The notes: a model not told the origin generated them from the sequence alone. 11,333 nucleotides of DNA from Alphaproteobacteria bacterium (GCA_020441605.1 JAGRLX010000168.1:236-11568); one strand, 5' to 3'; shown: positions 1 to 7,536, counted from the first letter of the stretch. Translations and numbers: made by a program.

Positions 1-906
<906 letters not shown>

Positions 907-907
<1 letters not shown>

Positions 908-944
908 GAGGGGCTATATAGGCAGGGGGGTCGGCGCCATCAAG
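907..944 (-). promoter_or_regulatory. RpoH (sigma-32)-type heat-shock promoter of dnaK
   Basis: On the minus strand, CTTGAT (944-939) is followed by CCTATATAG (922-914), with 18 bases between CTTG and CCTATAT. This matches the alphaproteobacterial RpoH pattern as I know it (CTTG, 17-18 bp, CYTATNT, then a G two bases on). The predicted start is near 906-908, giving a dnaK leader of about 127 nt. The promoter begins just after the stop codon of the upstream cupin gene, so dnaK need not depend on cupin transcription. No CIRCE element (TTAGCACTC-N9-GAGTGCTAA) is visible here, so control by HrcA is not indicated. The start site is inferred. Confidence 0.8.
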
Positions 945-971
945 CGGAGAAACAGGCTGATTTGATGTGCG

Positions 972-1346
972 TCAATCCAGCAGCACTACGCTTTCCTGTT
1001 CGCTGGGATCGGTCCTGGCGATGACGGCGCGAACCGGCTTGTCGGTTGGATTGTAGGGCTGATGGGGCACGCCCGCCGGGATGTAGCAGAAATCCCCCGC
1101 TTTGATCTGCATGACATGTTCGAGATTGGGTCCGTGCCGCATCTCGGAATGGCCTTCGAGCACGAAAATCGCCGACTCGTGGGCTTCGTGATAATGGGGT
1201 CTGGCCGAGGCCCCGGGTGGGATGGTGACAATGTGCATGCAGAGCTTCTCGGACCCGGCCGATTCGGCGGAGATGCCGGAGAAATACGACAGCCCCTGTT
1301 TGCCATCATAGGCCTCACCACCAGTGATGAGCTTGCAGGATTTCAT
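972..1346 (-). CDS. Small single-domain cupin protein, predicted metal-binding
   Basis: A 124-residue protein made of one conserved cupin beta-barrel. Motif 1 is complete: G45, H51, H53, E57 and G65 (in HYHEAHESAIFVLEG). Motif 2 is GD at 84-85, PAGVPH ending at H95, and N99. H51, H53, E57 and H95 would form the usual 3-His/1-Glu metal site. Enzymes and sugar- or ligand-binding proteins share this fold, so the substrate cannot be read from the sequence. An upstream ATG at 1433 exists, but 1346 is preferred: GGAGG lies at 1353-1357, six bases away, and the protein then begins MKSCKLITGGEAYDG, as in related small cupins. It is divergent from the alkB-family gene, with 72 bp between the starts, and is followed by dnaK on the same strand. 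No signal peptide or membrane segment is seen. Confidence 0.85.
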   Translation of the reverse strand: MKSCKLITGGEAYDGKQGLSYFSGISAESAGSEKLCMHIVTIPPGASARPHYHEAHESAIFVLEGHSEMRHGPNLEHVMQIKAGDFCYIPAGVPHQPYNPTDKPVRAVIARTDPSEQESVVLLD

Positions 1347-1363
1347 GGTCGACCTCCCTGTGT

Positions 1364-1400
1364 CGTGCCGATTATGAAGAGAAATGGGTTGCCGAGACAA
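1364..1400 (-). promoter_or_regulatory. Sigma-70-like promoter for the cupin gene
   Basis: On the minus strand TTGTCT (1400-1395) and CATAAT (1376-1371) are separated by 18 bp, matching 4/6 and 5/6 of the sigma-70 consensus. The predicted start near 1364 gives a leader of about 18 nt containing the GGAGG ribosome-binding site. The promoter lies between the cupin and alkB-family genes. No equally good plus-strand promoter for the alkB-family gene is obvious. Confidence 0.5.
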
Positions 1401-1418
1401 GTCCGGCAATGACAGAAG

Positions 1419-2027
1419 ATGCTGATGCGTCAAGGCCTACGATATCTTCCCGGCTTTCTCGGCCGTGATGCCCAACAGCAATTGGTGGATCTGTTGCGCG
1501 CCGCCGTCGCAGAGGCACCCCTATTCCAGCCGGTCATGCCGCGCACGGGCCGTCCCTTCACCGTGCGCATGACCAATCTGGGATCGCTCGGCTGGGTCTC
1601 CGACCGGGCGGGCTACCGCTATCAGGCGGCGCACCCGGACACCGGCAGCCCCTGGCCGCCCATCCCGGACATGGTCTTGGAGATCTGGCGCGTGGTTTCC
1701 GACTATCCCTACGATCCCGAGGCCTGTCTCGTGAACTTCTACCGTGAGGGGGCGAAAATGGGCCTTCACCGCGACGAGGACGAACAGGACCTCGCCGCAC
1801 CCGTCGTCTCGATCTCGCTGGGTGATACGGCTGTCTTCCGTATCGGCGGACCGGAGCGCGGGGGAAGGACCGAAAGCTTCAAGCTCGCCTCCGGCGACGT
1901 GCTCGTGCTGGGTGGCGAGGCGCGCCTCTGCTACCACGGCATCGACCGGGTCCTGCCGGGCACCTCGTCGCTGCTCAGGGATGGCGGAAGGATCAACCTC
2001 ACGCTCCGCCGGGTGACCCTGCCCTGA
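1419..2027 (+). CDS. alkB: AlkB-family 2-oxoglutarate/Fe(II)-dependent dioxygenase (alkylated nucleic acid repair)
   Basis: AlkB proteins oxidatively remove methyl groups such as 1-methyladenine and 3-methylcytosine from DNA or RNA, using Fe(II), 2-oxoglutarate and oxygen. The 202-residue protein has the full catalytic set: the strand CLVNFYREGAKMGLHRDEDE (residues 103-122) holds iron ligands H117 and D119; H173 in YHGIDR is the third ligand; RINLTLRR fits the RxNxTxR 2-oxoglutarate motif with R191, N193, T195 and R197. N106 and Y108 match the cofactor-contacting Asn and Tyr before the HxD motif in E. coli AlkB. Length is normal for the family (E. coli 216). The start is uncertain between ATG 1419 and ATG 1425; neither has a strong ribosome-binding site (GACAGAAG lies just upstream). 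It stands alone, with no ada or alkA neighbour. The divergent cupin and the cofactor class give no shared pathway. Confidence 0.93.
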   Translation: MLMRQGLRYLPGFLGRDAQQQLVDLLRAAVAEAPLFQPVMPRTGRPFTVRMTNLGSLGWVSDRAGYRYQAAHPDTGSPWPPIPDMVLEIWRVVSDYPYDPEACLVNFYREGAKMGLHRDEDEQDLAAPVVSISLGDTAVFRIGGPERGGRTESFKLASGDVLVLGGEARLCYHGIDRVLPGTSSLLRDGGRINLTLRRVTLP

Positions 2028-2074
2028 CATCCCGTGGTCGCCAGAAAAGCGCCTTCAGGCGGTTCGGAACCGCC

Positions 2075-2287
2075 GTGCAAGAGACCCACGTGGCGCGCGT
2101 TGTCGAACCGCGCAAGTGCAATGTCGCCGATTATGGCCGGCTGGCGGCGGCGATGGCATGGCCAAGCCTTGACGCTTCACTCGCATCCCTTGTGCGGCAT
2201 GAAGACCAGGCCAACCGGCAGTGGGCTGAGGTCATGCTGCGTCGCATTGCCAGCAGGCGAAGAACCGCCGCTGCCGCCATGGATTAG
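2075..2287 (+). CDS. Hypothetical small protein (70 aa), doubtful
   Basis: A GTG-initiated frame of 70 residues in the 256-base gap between the alkB-family gene and the convergent VOC gene. It has no recognisable domain, signal peptide or membrane segment. The predicted protein is alanine- and arginine-rich, with a basic tail (RRIASRRRTAAAAMD), and could be largely helical. No clear ribosome-binding site precedes the GTG, and the same frame stays open upstream into alkB, so the start is arbitrary. Its stop codon overlaps that of the VOC gene on the opposite strand (2284-2287). A competing plus-strand frame (2034-2414) runs into the VOC gene and looks like a shadow. I keep this entry because it is the best candidate in the gap; it may simply be non-coding. 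Confidence 0.3.
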   Translation: MQETHVARVVEPRKCNVADYGRLAAAMAWPSLDASLASLVRHEDQANRQWAEVMLRRIASRRRTAAAAMD

Positions 2288-2658
2288 GTCATTTGCGGTG
2301 TCATCCAGCCGATCAATGAGCCGGTCGAATCCTCGAGGATGGCGATACGACCGACAGTCGGGATCTCGAAGATCGGCATGCACAGCTTGCCGCCTGCCGC
2401 TTCCGCCACCCTGACCCGTGCATCCACGTCATCGACGGCGATATAGGTGAACCAGCCGCTGGGGCCACCCGGCCGGTCGGTCATGTCCATGATGCCCCAG
2501 GCCGGTTTGCCACCAGCCGTGGCAACCCAGTACTTGCCGTCTCCGGTCGGATCGAAAGCGTCGAATCGGACCCCCAGGGTCCTCGTGTAGAAGTCCTTCG
2601 CCTTCTCGACTTCGGTCGTCATCAGTTCCGACCAGGTGATCGTGCCGTGTTCGCTCAT
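2284..2658 (-). CDS. VOC-superfamily (glyoxalase/bleomycin-resistance fold) protein
   Basis: A 124-residue single-module vicinal-oxygen-chelate protein. It begins GTITWSELMTTEVEKAKDFY, the first strand and helix of the fold, followed by TLGVRF, GGKPAWGIM, GWFTYIAVDDVDA (the centre of the second half) and PTVGRIAILEDSTGSLIGWM (the closing strands with the acidic and Gly positions). It resembles the CFP-30B-like subgroup rather than true glyoxalase I. The first-strand position that usually holds a metal ligand is E11 in WSELM instead of His, so catalysis by the classical glyoxalase mechanism is doubtful. The substrate is unknown. The start is well supported: GGAGG at 2664-2668, five bases before ATG 2658. 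It lies 96 bp downstream of the DUF1508 gene on the same strand, with a hairpin between them, and is tail-to-tail with the small ORF. Confidence 0.85.
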   Translation of the reverse strand: MSEHGTITWSELMTTEVEKAKDFYTRTLGVRFDAFDPTGDGKYWVATAGGKPAWGIMDMTDRPGGPSGWFTYIAVDDVDARVRVAEAAGGKLCMPIFEIPTVGRIAILEDSTGSLIGWMTPQMT

Positions 2659-2697
2659 GTCGTCCTCCGTGAATGTCTGGTAGGAGACATAGCACAG

Positions 2698-2724
2698 GAC
2701 CGCTGCCAGAAATTGTCAGCGGTC
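2698..2724 (-). terminator. Hairpin between the DUF1508 and VOC genes, possible terminator or attenuator
   Basis: A perfect 8-bp inverted repeat, GACCGCTG (2698-2705) and CAGCGGTC (2717-2724), with two further inner pairs after one mismatch. It lies 30 bases past the DUF1508 stop and about 40 bases before the VOC start on the minus strand. No T-tract follows on either strand, so it is not a textbook intrinsic terminator. It could limit read-through, stabilise an mRNA end or bind a regulator. The strand assignment is inferred from the flanking genes. Confidence 0.45.
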
Positions 2725-2754
2725 GCAGAGGCACTCGTGATTGGCGGACTTCGG

Positions 2755-3069
2755 CTATTCGCCCTTGCCCGGCCAGCCATTGATGCGGGCATTGTTCTCG
2801 GCGTTCTTCTTGGATGAAAAAGCCTCCGTCGCCTTGCCCACCTGCTTCTTGTTGGCCGTGGAGAAGCACCGCCAGCGATGGCCGCCGCGCTTGTCCTTGT
2901 AGAATTCCCAACGGTCCTTCGACGTATCGCGATTGGCGTTGGCCTCGCAATCCTTCTTGGCCTTGTAGCCCTCGGACGAGGCACCGACGATTTCGCCGTT
3001 GCTTGCCGTTCGGCGCCAGCGGAACTCGCCGCGCTTGTCCTTGTAAAGGTCGAGTGAATAGTCGGCCAT
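2755..3069 (-). CDS. DUF1508 (YegP-like) protein with two tandem repeats
   Basis: A 104-residue protein made of two DUF1508 units. Unit 1 (about residues 3-50) begins YSLDLYKDKRGEFRWRRTASNG and continues with IVGASSEGYKAKKDCEANA. Unit 2 (about 51-100) begins RWEFYKDKRGGHRWRCFSTANKK and continues with VGKATEAFSSKKNAENNARINGW. E. coli YegP has the same two-unit layout and similar length (110 aa). The family has no well-established biochemical function; it forms a compact beta-rich fold. The protein is very basic and has no signal peptide. Start 3069 (MADYSLDLYKDK) is chosen because it begins directly at the first repeat. Only GGGG is seen upstream as a weak ribosome-binding site, and a longer frame reaches 3165. 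A TATCAT box (3091-3086) could be its -10 but has no good -35. It is divergent from the SPFH gene across 176 bp containing inverted repeats. Confidence 0.85.
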   Translation of the reverse strand: MADYSLDLYKDKRGEFRWRRTASNGEIVGASSEGYKAKKDCEANANRDTSKDRWEFYKDKRGGHRWRCFSTANKKQVGKATEAFSSKKNAENNARINGWPGKGE

Positions 3070-3106
3070 GATCAACCCCGGTTGAATGATAACCGCCCCG
3101 CGGCGG

Positions 3107-3145
3107 CTGGACATTACTCTGAGCGCGAAGTCGAGTCGTGTCCAG
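3107..3145. repeat. Interrupted inverted repeat in the DUF1508/SPFH divergent region
   Basis: CTGGACA (3107-3113) pairs with TGTCCAG (3139-3145). After a 2x2 internal mismatch, ACTC (3116-3119) pairs with GAGT (3133-3136). The loop is 13 bases. Eleven pairs in such an arrangement between two divergent genes could be a dimeric operator or a hairpin in a leader. No matching regulator is encoded nearby. Confidence 0.5.
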
Positions 3146-3197
3146 ACCATCCGTTCGGTCTTCATCCGTCGTCAGAGATTCCGTAGCAGGCTGAAAG

Positions 3198-3212
3198 CGG
3201 CCATAATGGCCG
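3198..3212 (+). promoter_or_regulatory. Palindrome enclosing a possible -10 box upstream of the SPFH gene
   Basis: CGGCCAT and ATGGCCG flank a central A at 3205, a perfect 7-bp-arm palindrome. CATAAT (3202-3207), 5/6 of the sigma-70 -10 consensus, lies at its centre, 38 bases before the SPFH start codon. The -35 position (TTCCGT, 3179-3184) is poor. A repressor bound here would block that -10, but both the promoter and the operator roles are inferred. Confidence 0.35.
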
Positions 3213-3245
3213 GCGAGTGGGCGAGGTGATTCGGGAGATGACGTC

Positions 3246-5015
3246 ATGATGTATGTGGTCATTGGCTTCGTATTGATACTGTTCGGGCTTCAGGCTTTCA
3301 TCCGCCGAGGCCAACCGTCGAGTTCCAGCTCGACGGGCCGCGGAGCTCTCCTTGGCGCCCTGCTCAAGGGACCGGCAGCAGGCGTGCTGATGATTCTCGT
3401 GGGCCTGGGATTTCTGGCCTCGACCTCCTTCGTGCTCGTCAGTGCCGACCGTGTCGGCCATTTGAAGCGCATCTATCTCGCCTCCGACCTGCCGCCTGGC
3501 CGCATCATCGGCCTGCCTGGCCAGAAGGGTCCCCAGGCTGAAATTCTTGGTCCCGGCTTTCACTTCCGGCCACTGCTCAACGTGCTCTACGATGTCGAAC
3601 AGCGGGGTGTGATCACCGTGCCGGAGGGATACTATGGCCAGATCACCACCCTCGATGGCGCGCCCATGCCCGAGGGGATGTTCATTGCCCCGATCATTCC
3701 CGATGATAAACTGGCCACACTGCTTGATGCCCAGGCCTTCATCGAACAGGGCGGGTTCCGCGGCCCGCAGGAGACCGTTCTCAAACCCGGCCAGTACCGC
3801 CTGAACCAGTATCTCTTCGACGTGCGGGTCGACCAGGACACGATGGCGACGGTCATCCCGACCGGTCAAGTCGGGGTGGTCAAGTCCAATGTTCAGCAGC
3901 CTGGCCTCAACTGCAAGGAAGAGATGGTGCGGGTCAGCCAGGCCCAGCATGATGCCGATGCGTTGTCCGTGCCGCTGGTGCCCAAGGGTTGCATCGGTCT
4001 GTGGCGCGAGCCGCTTCTGCCCGGCGCCTATTATCTCAACCGCCATGCCTATGACGTGACCCTGGTCGACACACGGGTCCAGACCTGGGAATACAAGGGC
4101 GGCTATCGCCGCCGCATCATCGACCTGTCGATCGACCAGCAGGGCAATCTCCAGCAGAGCGAGCGTACGGTTGACTCGCCCGTTCCGGCGTCGGCGGTCG
4201 ATGCCTCGGTCTTCGTCAAGGTCGAGGGCTGGGATATTCCTCAGGAGTTGCGGGCTGTGGCCCAGGTGGCGCCCGAGAACGCCCCGATCGTCGCCGGCTC
4301 CGTCGGTGGCATCCACGAGATCGAGCAGCGCATCCTGACACCATTGATCCGATCCATCGTCCGCAACGTGGCGGGATCCACGATTCGTGTGCCACGCAAG
4401 GAAGGTGACCAGATCGTGGGCTATGAGATCAGGCCGACCCGCGTGCTGGATCTGATCGAGAACCGCGAGGCGATTGAGGACACGATCGAGATCCAGATCA
4501 AGGCCGAGGCTCGCAAGGCCGGCGTGGAGATCAAGGAGATCCGTCTTGGCGAGCCGGCCATTCCACCGGAAATCCTCATTGCCCGCCTTCGCCAGCAACT
4601 GGCCGATCAGCTTGGCGAAGCCTACAAGCGCGAGACCGAAGCCCAGAAGCAGCGAATTGAGACCGAACAGGCCCGTGCCACCGCCAATGAGCAGCCGCGC
4701 CTGGTCGAGGCGCAGATTGCCGTTCAGGTGGCCCAGCAGCGTGAAGCCGAGCGCGCCGCGCTGGGTCGGGCCGAGCGGCAGTATCTCGAAGAAATCGCCA
4801 AGGGCCAGTCGGCCCAGGCCAATGTCCTCGGCCAGGACCGGGTCGCCATGCTTCAGGCGCTGGAAAAGGTGCTGGGATCGCTCGAGCGGGAGCCCAATCT
4901 GGTCGCGTTGATGGGCAAGCTGGTACCCAACACGGTGGTCACCGGCTCAGGTCTGGAAGGTGCTGCCGCTATCCTCGGCGATGCCATGAGCAAGGCCCAG
5001 ACCACCGGTCAATAG
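3246..5015 (+). CDS. SPFH/band-7 (flotillin-like) membrane protein
   Basis: A 589-residue membrane-anchored SPFH-superfamily protein; relatives form large ring- or cage-like assemblies at membranes. Two hydrophobic segments lie at the N-terminus (about residues 2-19 and 45-66), separated by a Ser-rich basic linker. The canonical SPFH entry, [21 protein letters not shown], starts near residue 259, and the domain runs to about 440, including [18 protein letters not shown]. Before it are two similar beta modules, [20 protein letters not shown] near 101 and [17 protein letters not shown] near 180. Residues 447-525 are an Ala/Glu/Gln/Arg-rich coiled coil, followed by a hydrophobic, Gly/Ala-containing tail. 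The start is ATG 3246, with GGGAG at 3233-3237; ATG 3249 is possible. Its stop lies one base from the convergent grpE stop. No NfeD-like partner gene is adjacent. Function is unknown; membrane organisation or stress response is only a family-based guess. Confidence 0.88.
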   Translation: MMYVVIGFVLILFGLQAFIRRGQPSSSSSTGRGALLGALLKGPAAGVLMILVGLGFLASTSFVLVSADRVGHLKRIYLASDLPPGRIIGLPGQKGPQAEILGPGFHFRPLLNVLYDVEQRGVITVPEGYYGQITTLDGAPMPEGMFIAPIIPDDKLATLLDAQAFIEQGGFRGPQETVLKPGQYRLNQYLFDVRVDQDTMATVIPTGQVGVVKSNVQQPGLNCKEEMVRVSQAQHDADALSVPLVPKGCIGLWREPLLPGAYYLNRHAYDVTLVDTRVQTWEYKGGYRRRIIDLSIDQQGNLQQSERTVDSPVPASAVDASVFVKVEGWDIPQELRAVAQVAPENAPIVAGSVGGIHEIEQRILTPLIRSIVRNVAGSTIRVPRKEGDQIVGYEIRPTRVLDLIENREAIEDTIEIQIKAEARKAGVEIKEIRLGEPAIPPEILIARLRQQLADQLGEAYKRETEAQKQRIETEQARATANEQPRLVEAQIAVQVAQQREAERAALGRAERQYLEEIAKGQSAQANVLGQDRVAMLQALEKVLGSLEREPNLVALMGKLVPNTVVTGSGLEGAAAILGDAMSKAQTTGQ

Positions 5016-5016
5016 C

Positions 5017-5589
5017 CTATTCAGACTTGGCGACACCCACCATCGCGGGACGCAGGCAACGCTCGCCGATGGCGAAGCCCGACTGCATCTCCTGCACCAC
5101 CACGCCGGGCGGGTGTTCGGCGCTCGGGACCTCGAACAAGGCCTGATGCATGTTGGGATCGAACTTCTGGCCGACGGTCTCGAGCTTGCGGATTCCGTAG
5201 CGCTGAAACACGTTGAGCAGTTCGCGCTCGGTCATTTCGACGCCGGCCAGCAGGTTGCGGGTGATCTCGTCTGCGGCCTCCCGCGCCTCGGGCGAGACGC
5301 TGGCGAGGGCACGGCCCATGTTGTCGGTCACGCTCAGCAGGTCGCGGGCGAAATTGGTGGCGGCATAAAGGGTTGCCTCGGCCTTTTCCCGTTCCAGGCG
5401 CTTGCGGGTGTTTTCGGCTTCCGCCGCCATCCGCAGCAGGCGGTCCTTCAGACCGGCGACCTCATCCTTCAGCATGGCAATTTCGAGGTCGCGGGCTTCG
5501 GCTTCGACATTCTCGACTTGTGGTTCGCTTCCGGCAATGTCCGCGGCGGTCTCTTCAATTGGCTCAGGTGTCTTCGTTTCGTCAGCCAT
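5017..5589 (-). CDS. grpE: Nucleotide exchange factor GrpE
   Basis: GrpE releases ADP from DnaK and so drives the Hsp70 cycle in the cytoplasm. The 190-residue protein has an acidic disordered N-terminus (about 1-35), a long coiled-coil helix (about 36-75, [20 protein letters not shown]), the helical bundle ([16 protein letters not shown]), and the C-terminal beta-wing with the family signature around [15 protein letters not shown] and the ending [13 protein letters not shown]. Length matches E. coli GrpE (197). The start is set at ATG 5589; a GTG six bases upstream (5595) is in frame, but the GAG of AGACGAG sits too close to it and is better spaced for the ATG. It follows hrcA by 62 bases on the same strand and is probably co-transcribed with it. 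A stray CATAAT lies in that gap without a good -35. The stop lies one base from that of the convergent SPFH gene. Confidence 0.96.
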   Translation of the reverse strand: MADETKTPEPIEETAADIAGSEPQVENVEAEARDLEIAMLKDEVAGLKDRLLRMAAEAENTRKRLEREKAEATLYAATNFARDLLSVTDNMGRALASVSPEAREAADEITRNLLAGVEMTERELLNVFQRYGIRKLETVGQKFDPNMHQALFEVPSAEHPPGVVVQEMQSGFAIGERCLRPAMVGVAKSE

Positions 5590-5651
5590 GCTCACGCTCG
5601 TCTATGAATTATGTGGGATCGGAGGGCATATCGGCTGTATGGCGGCAAAAA

Positions 5652-6743
5652 TCAAGAGATCAGCCGTCCGATTGCCTTGGCGGTATAATCGACCATGGGA
5701 ATGATCCGGGCATAGTTCATTCGCGTCGGACCGATGATGCCGAGCACGCCCACGATCTTGTCCTCGCTGTTCTTGTACGGCGCAGCGATCAGGGACGAGC
5801 CCGACAGTGAGAACAGCCGGTTCTCCGATCCGATGAAGATGCGCACGCCCTCTCCCCCTTCGGCGAGGCCTAGCAGCTGGACAAGTTCCTTCTTGTTCTC
5901 GATGTCGTCGAACAGTTTTCGGATCCGCTCCAGATCCTCGACCGCCGTGCCGCTCTCGATGAGATTGGCCTGCCCCTTGACGATCAGGGTCTTGCCATCC
6001 TCGGCATTGTCGCCCGCCCACACGGCAACGCCGGCTTCGACGATGCGTGCGGAGATCTCGTCGAGTTCGCCGCGCAAGGTTTCCATTTCCTCGCGCACCA
6101 CCCGCTGGGCCTCGGCGATCGTCTTGCCCTGAAACCGGCTGGAGAGGTAATTCGACGCCGTCACGAAAGTCGATGGCGGCAGTCCGCGCGGCACATCGAT
6201 GACCCGGTTCTCCACCGTTCCATCCTCGCCCACCAGGATCACCAGCGCCTTGCCGGGCCCGAGATTGACGAACTCGAGATGCTTTAGCCTGGCGTTCATC
6301 TTTGGCGCTACCACCACGCCGGCGCAATGGGAGAGGCCGGACAGCAATGTCGTCGCCTCGCCCAGCACATCCTCCATCCGCCGCGGCCGGTTCGAGGCTG
6401 CGATCTGGGCATCGATCCGGGCCCGTTCCTCGGCGCTCATCGCGCCCACTTCCATGAGGGCGTCGACGAAGAAGCGCAATCCCAGCTCCGTCGGCACCCG
6501 CCCTGCGCTGGTATGTGGCGAGAAGATGAGACCCGCATCCTCGAGGTCCATCATCACATTGCGCACCGAGGCCGGCGACAGGCTGGTCGGCAATATCCTG
6601 GAAATGGTCCGCGAGCCTACCGGCTCGCCGGTTTCGAGATAGGTATCGACAAGCCGCCTGAAGATATCGCGCGAGCGAAGATCCAGTCCGGCGATGCCGT
6701 GCAGCTTGTCATCAGCTCGCGGCTTTGGAGGAATGATGCTCAT
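5652..6743 (-). CDS. hrcA: Heat-inducible transcription repressor HrcA
   Basis: HrcA represses chaperone operons by binding CIRCE elements and depends on GroEL for activity. The 363-residue protein has the N-terminal winged helix (about 20-90; LDLRSRDIFRRLVDTYLETG, GEPVGSRTIS, SLSPASVRNVMMDLEDAGLI, SPHTSAGRVPT), then the GAF-like and dimerisation regions, and ends with the typical GPTRMNYARIIPMVDYTAKA. Length is normal for alphaproteobacterial HrcA. ATG 6743 is chosen since it begins MSIIPPKPR just before the winged helix; the frame stays open to 6824 but would run into rph. No Shine-Dalgarno sequence precedes 6743, which fits the leaderless promoter described separately. grpE follows on the same strand. 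No CIRCE inverted repeat is visible in the window, so its targets, classically groESL, probably lie elsewhere. Confidence 0.97.
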   Translation of the reverse strand: MSIIPPKPRADDKLHGIAGLDLRSRDIFRRLVDTYLETGEPVGSRTISRILPTSLSPASVRNVMMDLEDAGLIFSPHTSAGRVPTELGLRFFVDALMEVGAMSAEERARIDAQIAASNRPRRMEDVLGEATTLLSGLSHCAGVVVAPKMNARLKHLEFVNLGPGKALVILVGEDGTVENRVIDVPRGLPPSTFVTASNYLSSRFQGKTIAEAQRVVREEMETLRGELDEISARIVEAGVAVWAGDNAEDGKTLIVKGQANLIESGTAVEDLERIRKLFDDIENKKELVQLLGLAEGGEGVRIFIGSENRLFSLSGSSLIAAPYKNSEDKIVGVLGIIGPTRMNYARIIPMVDYTAKAIGRLIS

Positions 6744-6778
6744 GGCGACAATGTAGGAATCAAGTTGGCTGTGGTCAA
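6743..6778 (-). promoter_or_regulatory. hrcA promoter, predicted to give a leaderless mRNA
   Basis: On the minus strand TTGACC (6778-6773) and TACATT (6755-6750) are 17 bp apart, matching 5/6 and 4/6 of the sigma-70 consensus. The A of the hrcA ATG (6743) is the seventh base after the -10, the usual distance to a transcription start. There is no ribosome-binding site before the ATG. It is not an RpoH-type promoter, unlike that of dnaK. Confidence 0.6.
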
Positions 6779-6800
6779 TTCCGGGGCTAGAAGACCGCTC
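6765..6800 (+). promoter_or_regulatory. Possible rph promoter, overlapping the hrcA promoter
   Basis: TTGGCT (6765-6770) and TAGAAG (6788-6793) are 17 bp apart, each matching 4/6 of the sigma-70 consensus. The predicted start near 6800 leaves about 23 bases of leader containing AAAGGAA. Its -35 lies inside the hrcA spacer, and the hrcA -35 lies inside this spacer, so the two divergent promoters would compete for polymerase. It is weaker evidence than for hrcA. Confidence 0.4.
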
Positions 6801-6822
6801 TTTCATGAAAGGAACGAACCAC

Positions 6823-7536
6823 ATGCGTCCATCGGGACGAAATCCGGATCAGATGCGTCTCGTCAGCTTCGAACGCGGCTTCACCAGACATGCCGAGGGC
6901 TCCTGCATGGTGCGTTTCGGCGACACCCATGTTCTCTGCACCGCCTCCCTCGAGGAGCGGGTGCCACCCTGGCTCAAGGGCGCAGGTAAAGGCTGGGTCA
7001 CCGCCGAATATGGCATGCTGCCCCGCGCCACCGGCGAGCGCATGCGCCGCGAGGCCGCTGCCGGAAAGCAGTCCGGCCGGACCCAGGAAATCCAGCGTCT
7101 CGTGGGCCGCAGCCTGCGCGCCGTTGTCGATCTTGTGGCCCTTGGCGAGCGCCAGATCACCCTCGACTGCGATGTCATCCAGGCCGACGGGGGCACCCGC
7201 ACTGCGGCCATTACGGGATCCTGGGTGGCGCTCCACGATTGCCTCATGCTGATGCAGGCGCGATCGATGTTCAAGACTTTCCCGATGAAGGACCATGTGG
7301 CCGCGGTGTCCTGCGGCATTCACAATGGCGCTGCCGTTCTCGATCTGGACTACGCCGAGGATTCGGAAGCCGGAACCGACGCCAATTTCGTCATGACCGG
7401 TTCGGGCGGCATCGTCGAGATCCAGGGCACCGCCGAGGGCGAGCCCTTCTCCGAGGCCAGCCTGCACGAACTGCTGGTGTTGGCCAAGAAGGGCATCGGC
7501 GAGCTGGTGGCCCTGCAGAAGAAGGCCATCGCATGA
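6823..7536 (+). CDS. rph: Ribonuclease PH
   Basis: Phosphate-dependent 3'-5' exoribonuclease that trims nucleotides after the CCA end of tRNA precursors and acts on other structured RNAs as a hexamer. The 237-residue product (E. coli 238) has [20 protein letters not shown] at the N-terminus, [24 protein letters not shown]86 in [16 protein letters not shown], the phosphate-binding GGTRT (123-127, with R126), and [13 protein letters not shown] carrying the conserved D180 and D186. All catalytic positions are present, unlike the frameshifted copy in some E. coli K-12 strains. ATG 6823 is chosen over ATG 6805: AAAGGAA (6808-6813) is well spaced for 6823, and the protein then begins exactly like relatives. 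It is divergent from hrcA, and its stop overlaps the start of rdgB (ATGA). Confidence 0.97.
   Translation: MRPSGRNPDQMRLVSFERGFTRHAEGSCMVRFGDTHVLCTASLEERVPPWLKGAGKGWVTAEYGMLPRATGERMRREAAAGKQSGRTQEIQRLVGRSLRAVVDLVALGERQITLDCDVIQADGGTRTAAITGSWVALHDCLMLMQARSMFKTFPMKDHVAAVSCGIHNGAAVLDLDYAEDSEAGTDANFVMTGSGGIVEIQGTAEGEPFSEASLHELLVLAKKGIGELVALQKKAIA

Noticed and set aside
2034..2414. A 126-codon plus-strand frame overlapping the VOC gene
   Set aside because: More than a third runs antisense through a well-supported gene, and the product is Arg/Pro/Ser-rich shadow sequence.
3239..3246. TGACGTCA palindrome at the SPFH start codon
   Set aside because: Eight bases only, overlapping the start codon and spacer; most likely chance.
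2429..3262. A 277-codon minus-strand frame across the VOC and DUF1508 genes
   Set aside because: It reads the same strand in another frame through two real genes with clear families and ribosome-binding sites.
3162..4598. A 478-codon open frame on the minus strand opposite the SPFH gene
   Set aside because: The plus-strand SPFH protein has recognisable domains, a ribosome-binding site and coherent composition. The antisense frame has a His/Asp/Arg-rich shadow composition, no known domain, and is open because of GC-rich codon structure.
5590..5651. CATAAT in the hrcA-grpE gap as a separate grpE promoter
   Set aside because: No acceptable -35 at 16-18 bp and no RpoH-type CTTG/CCTATAT pair; co-transcription with hrcA is simpler.
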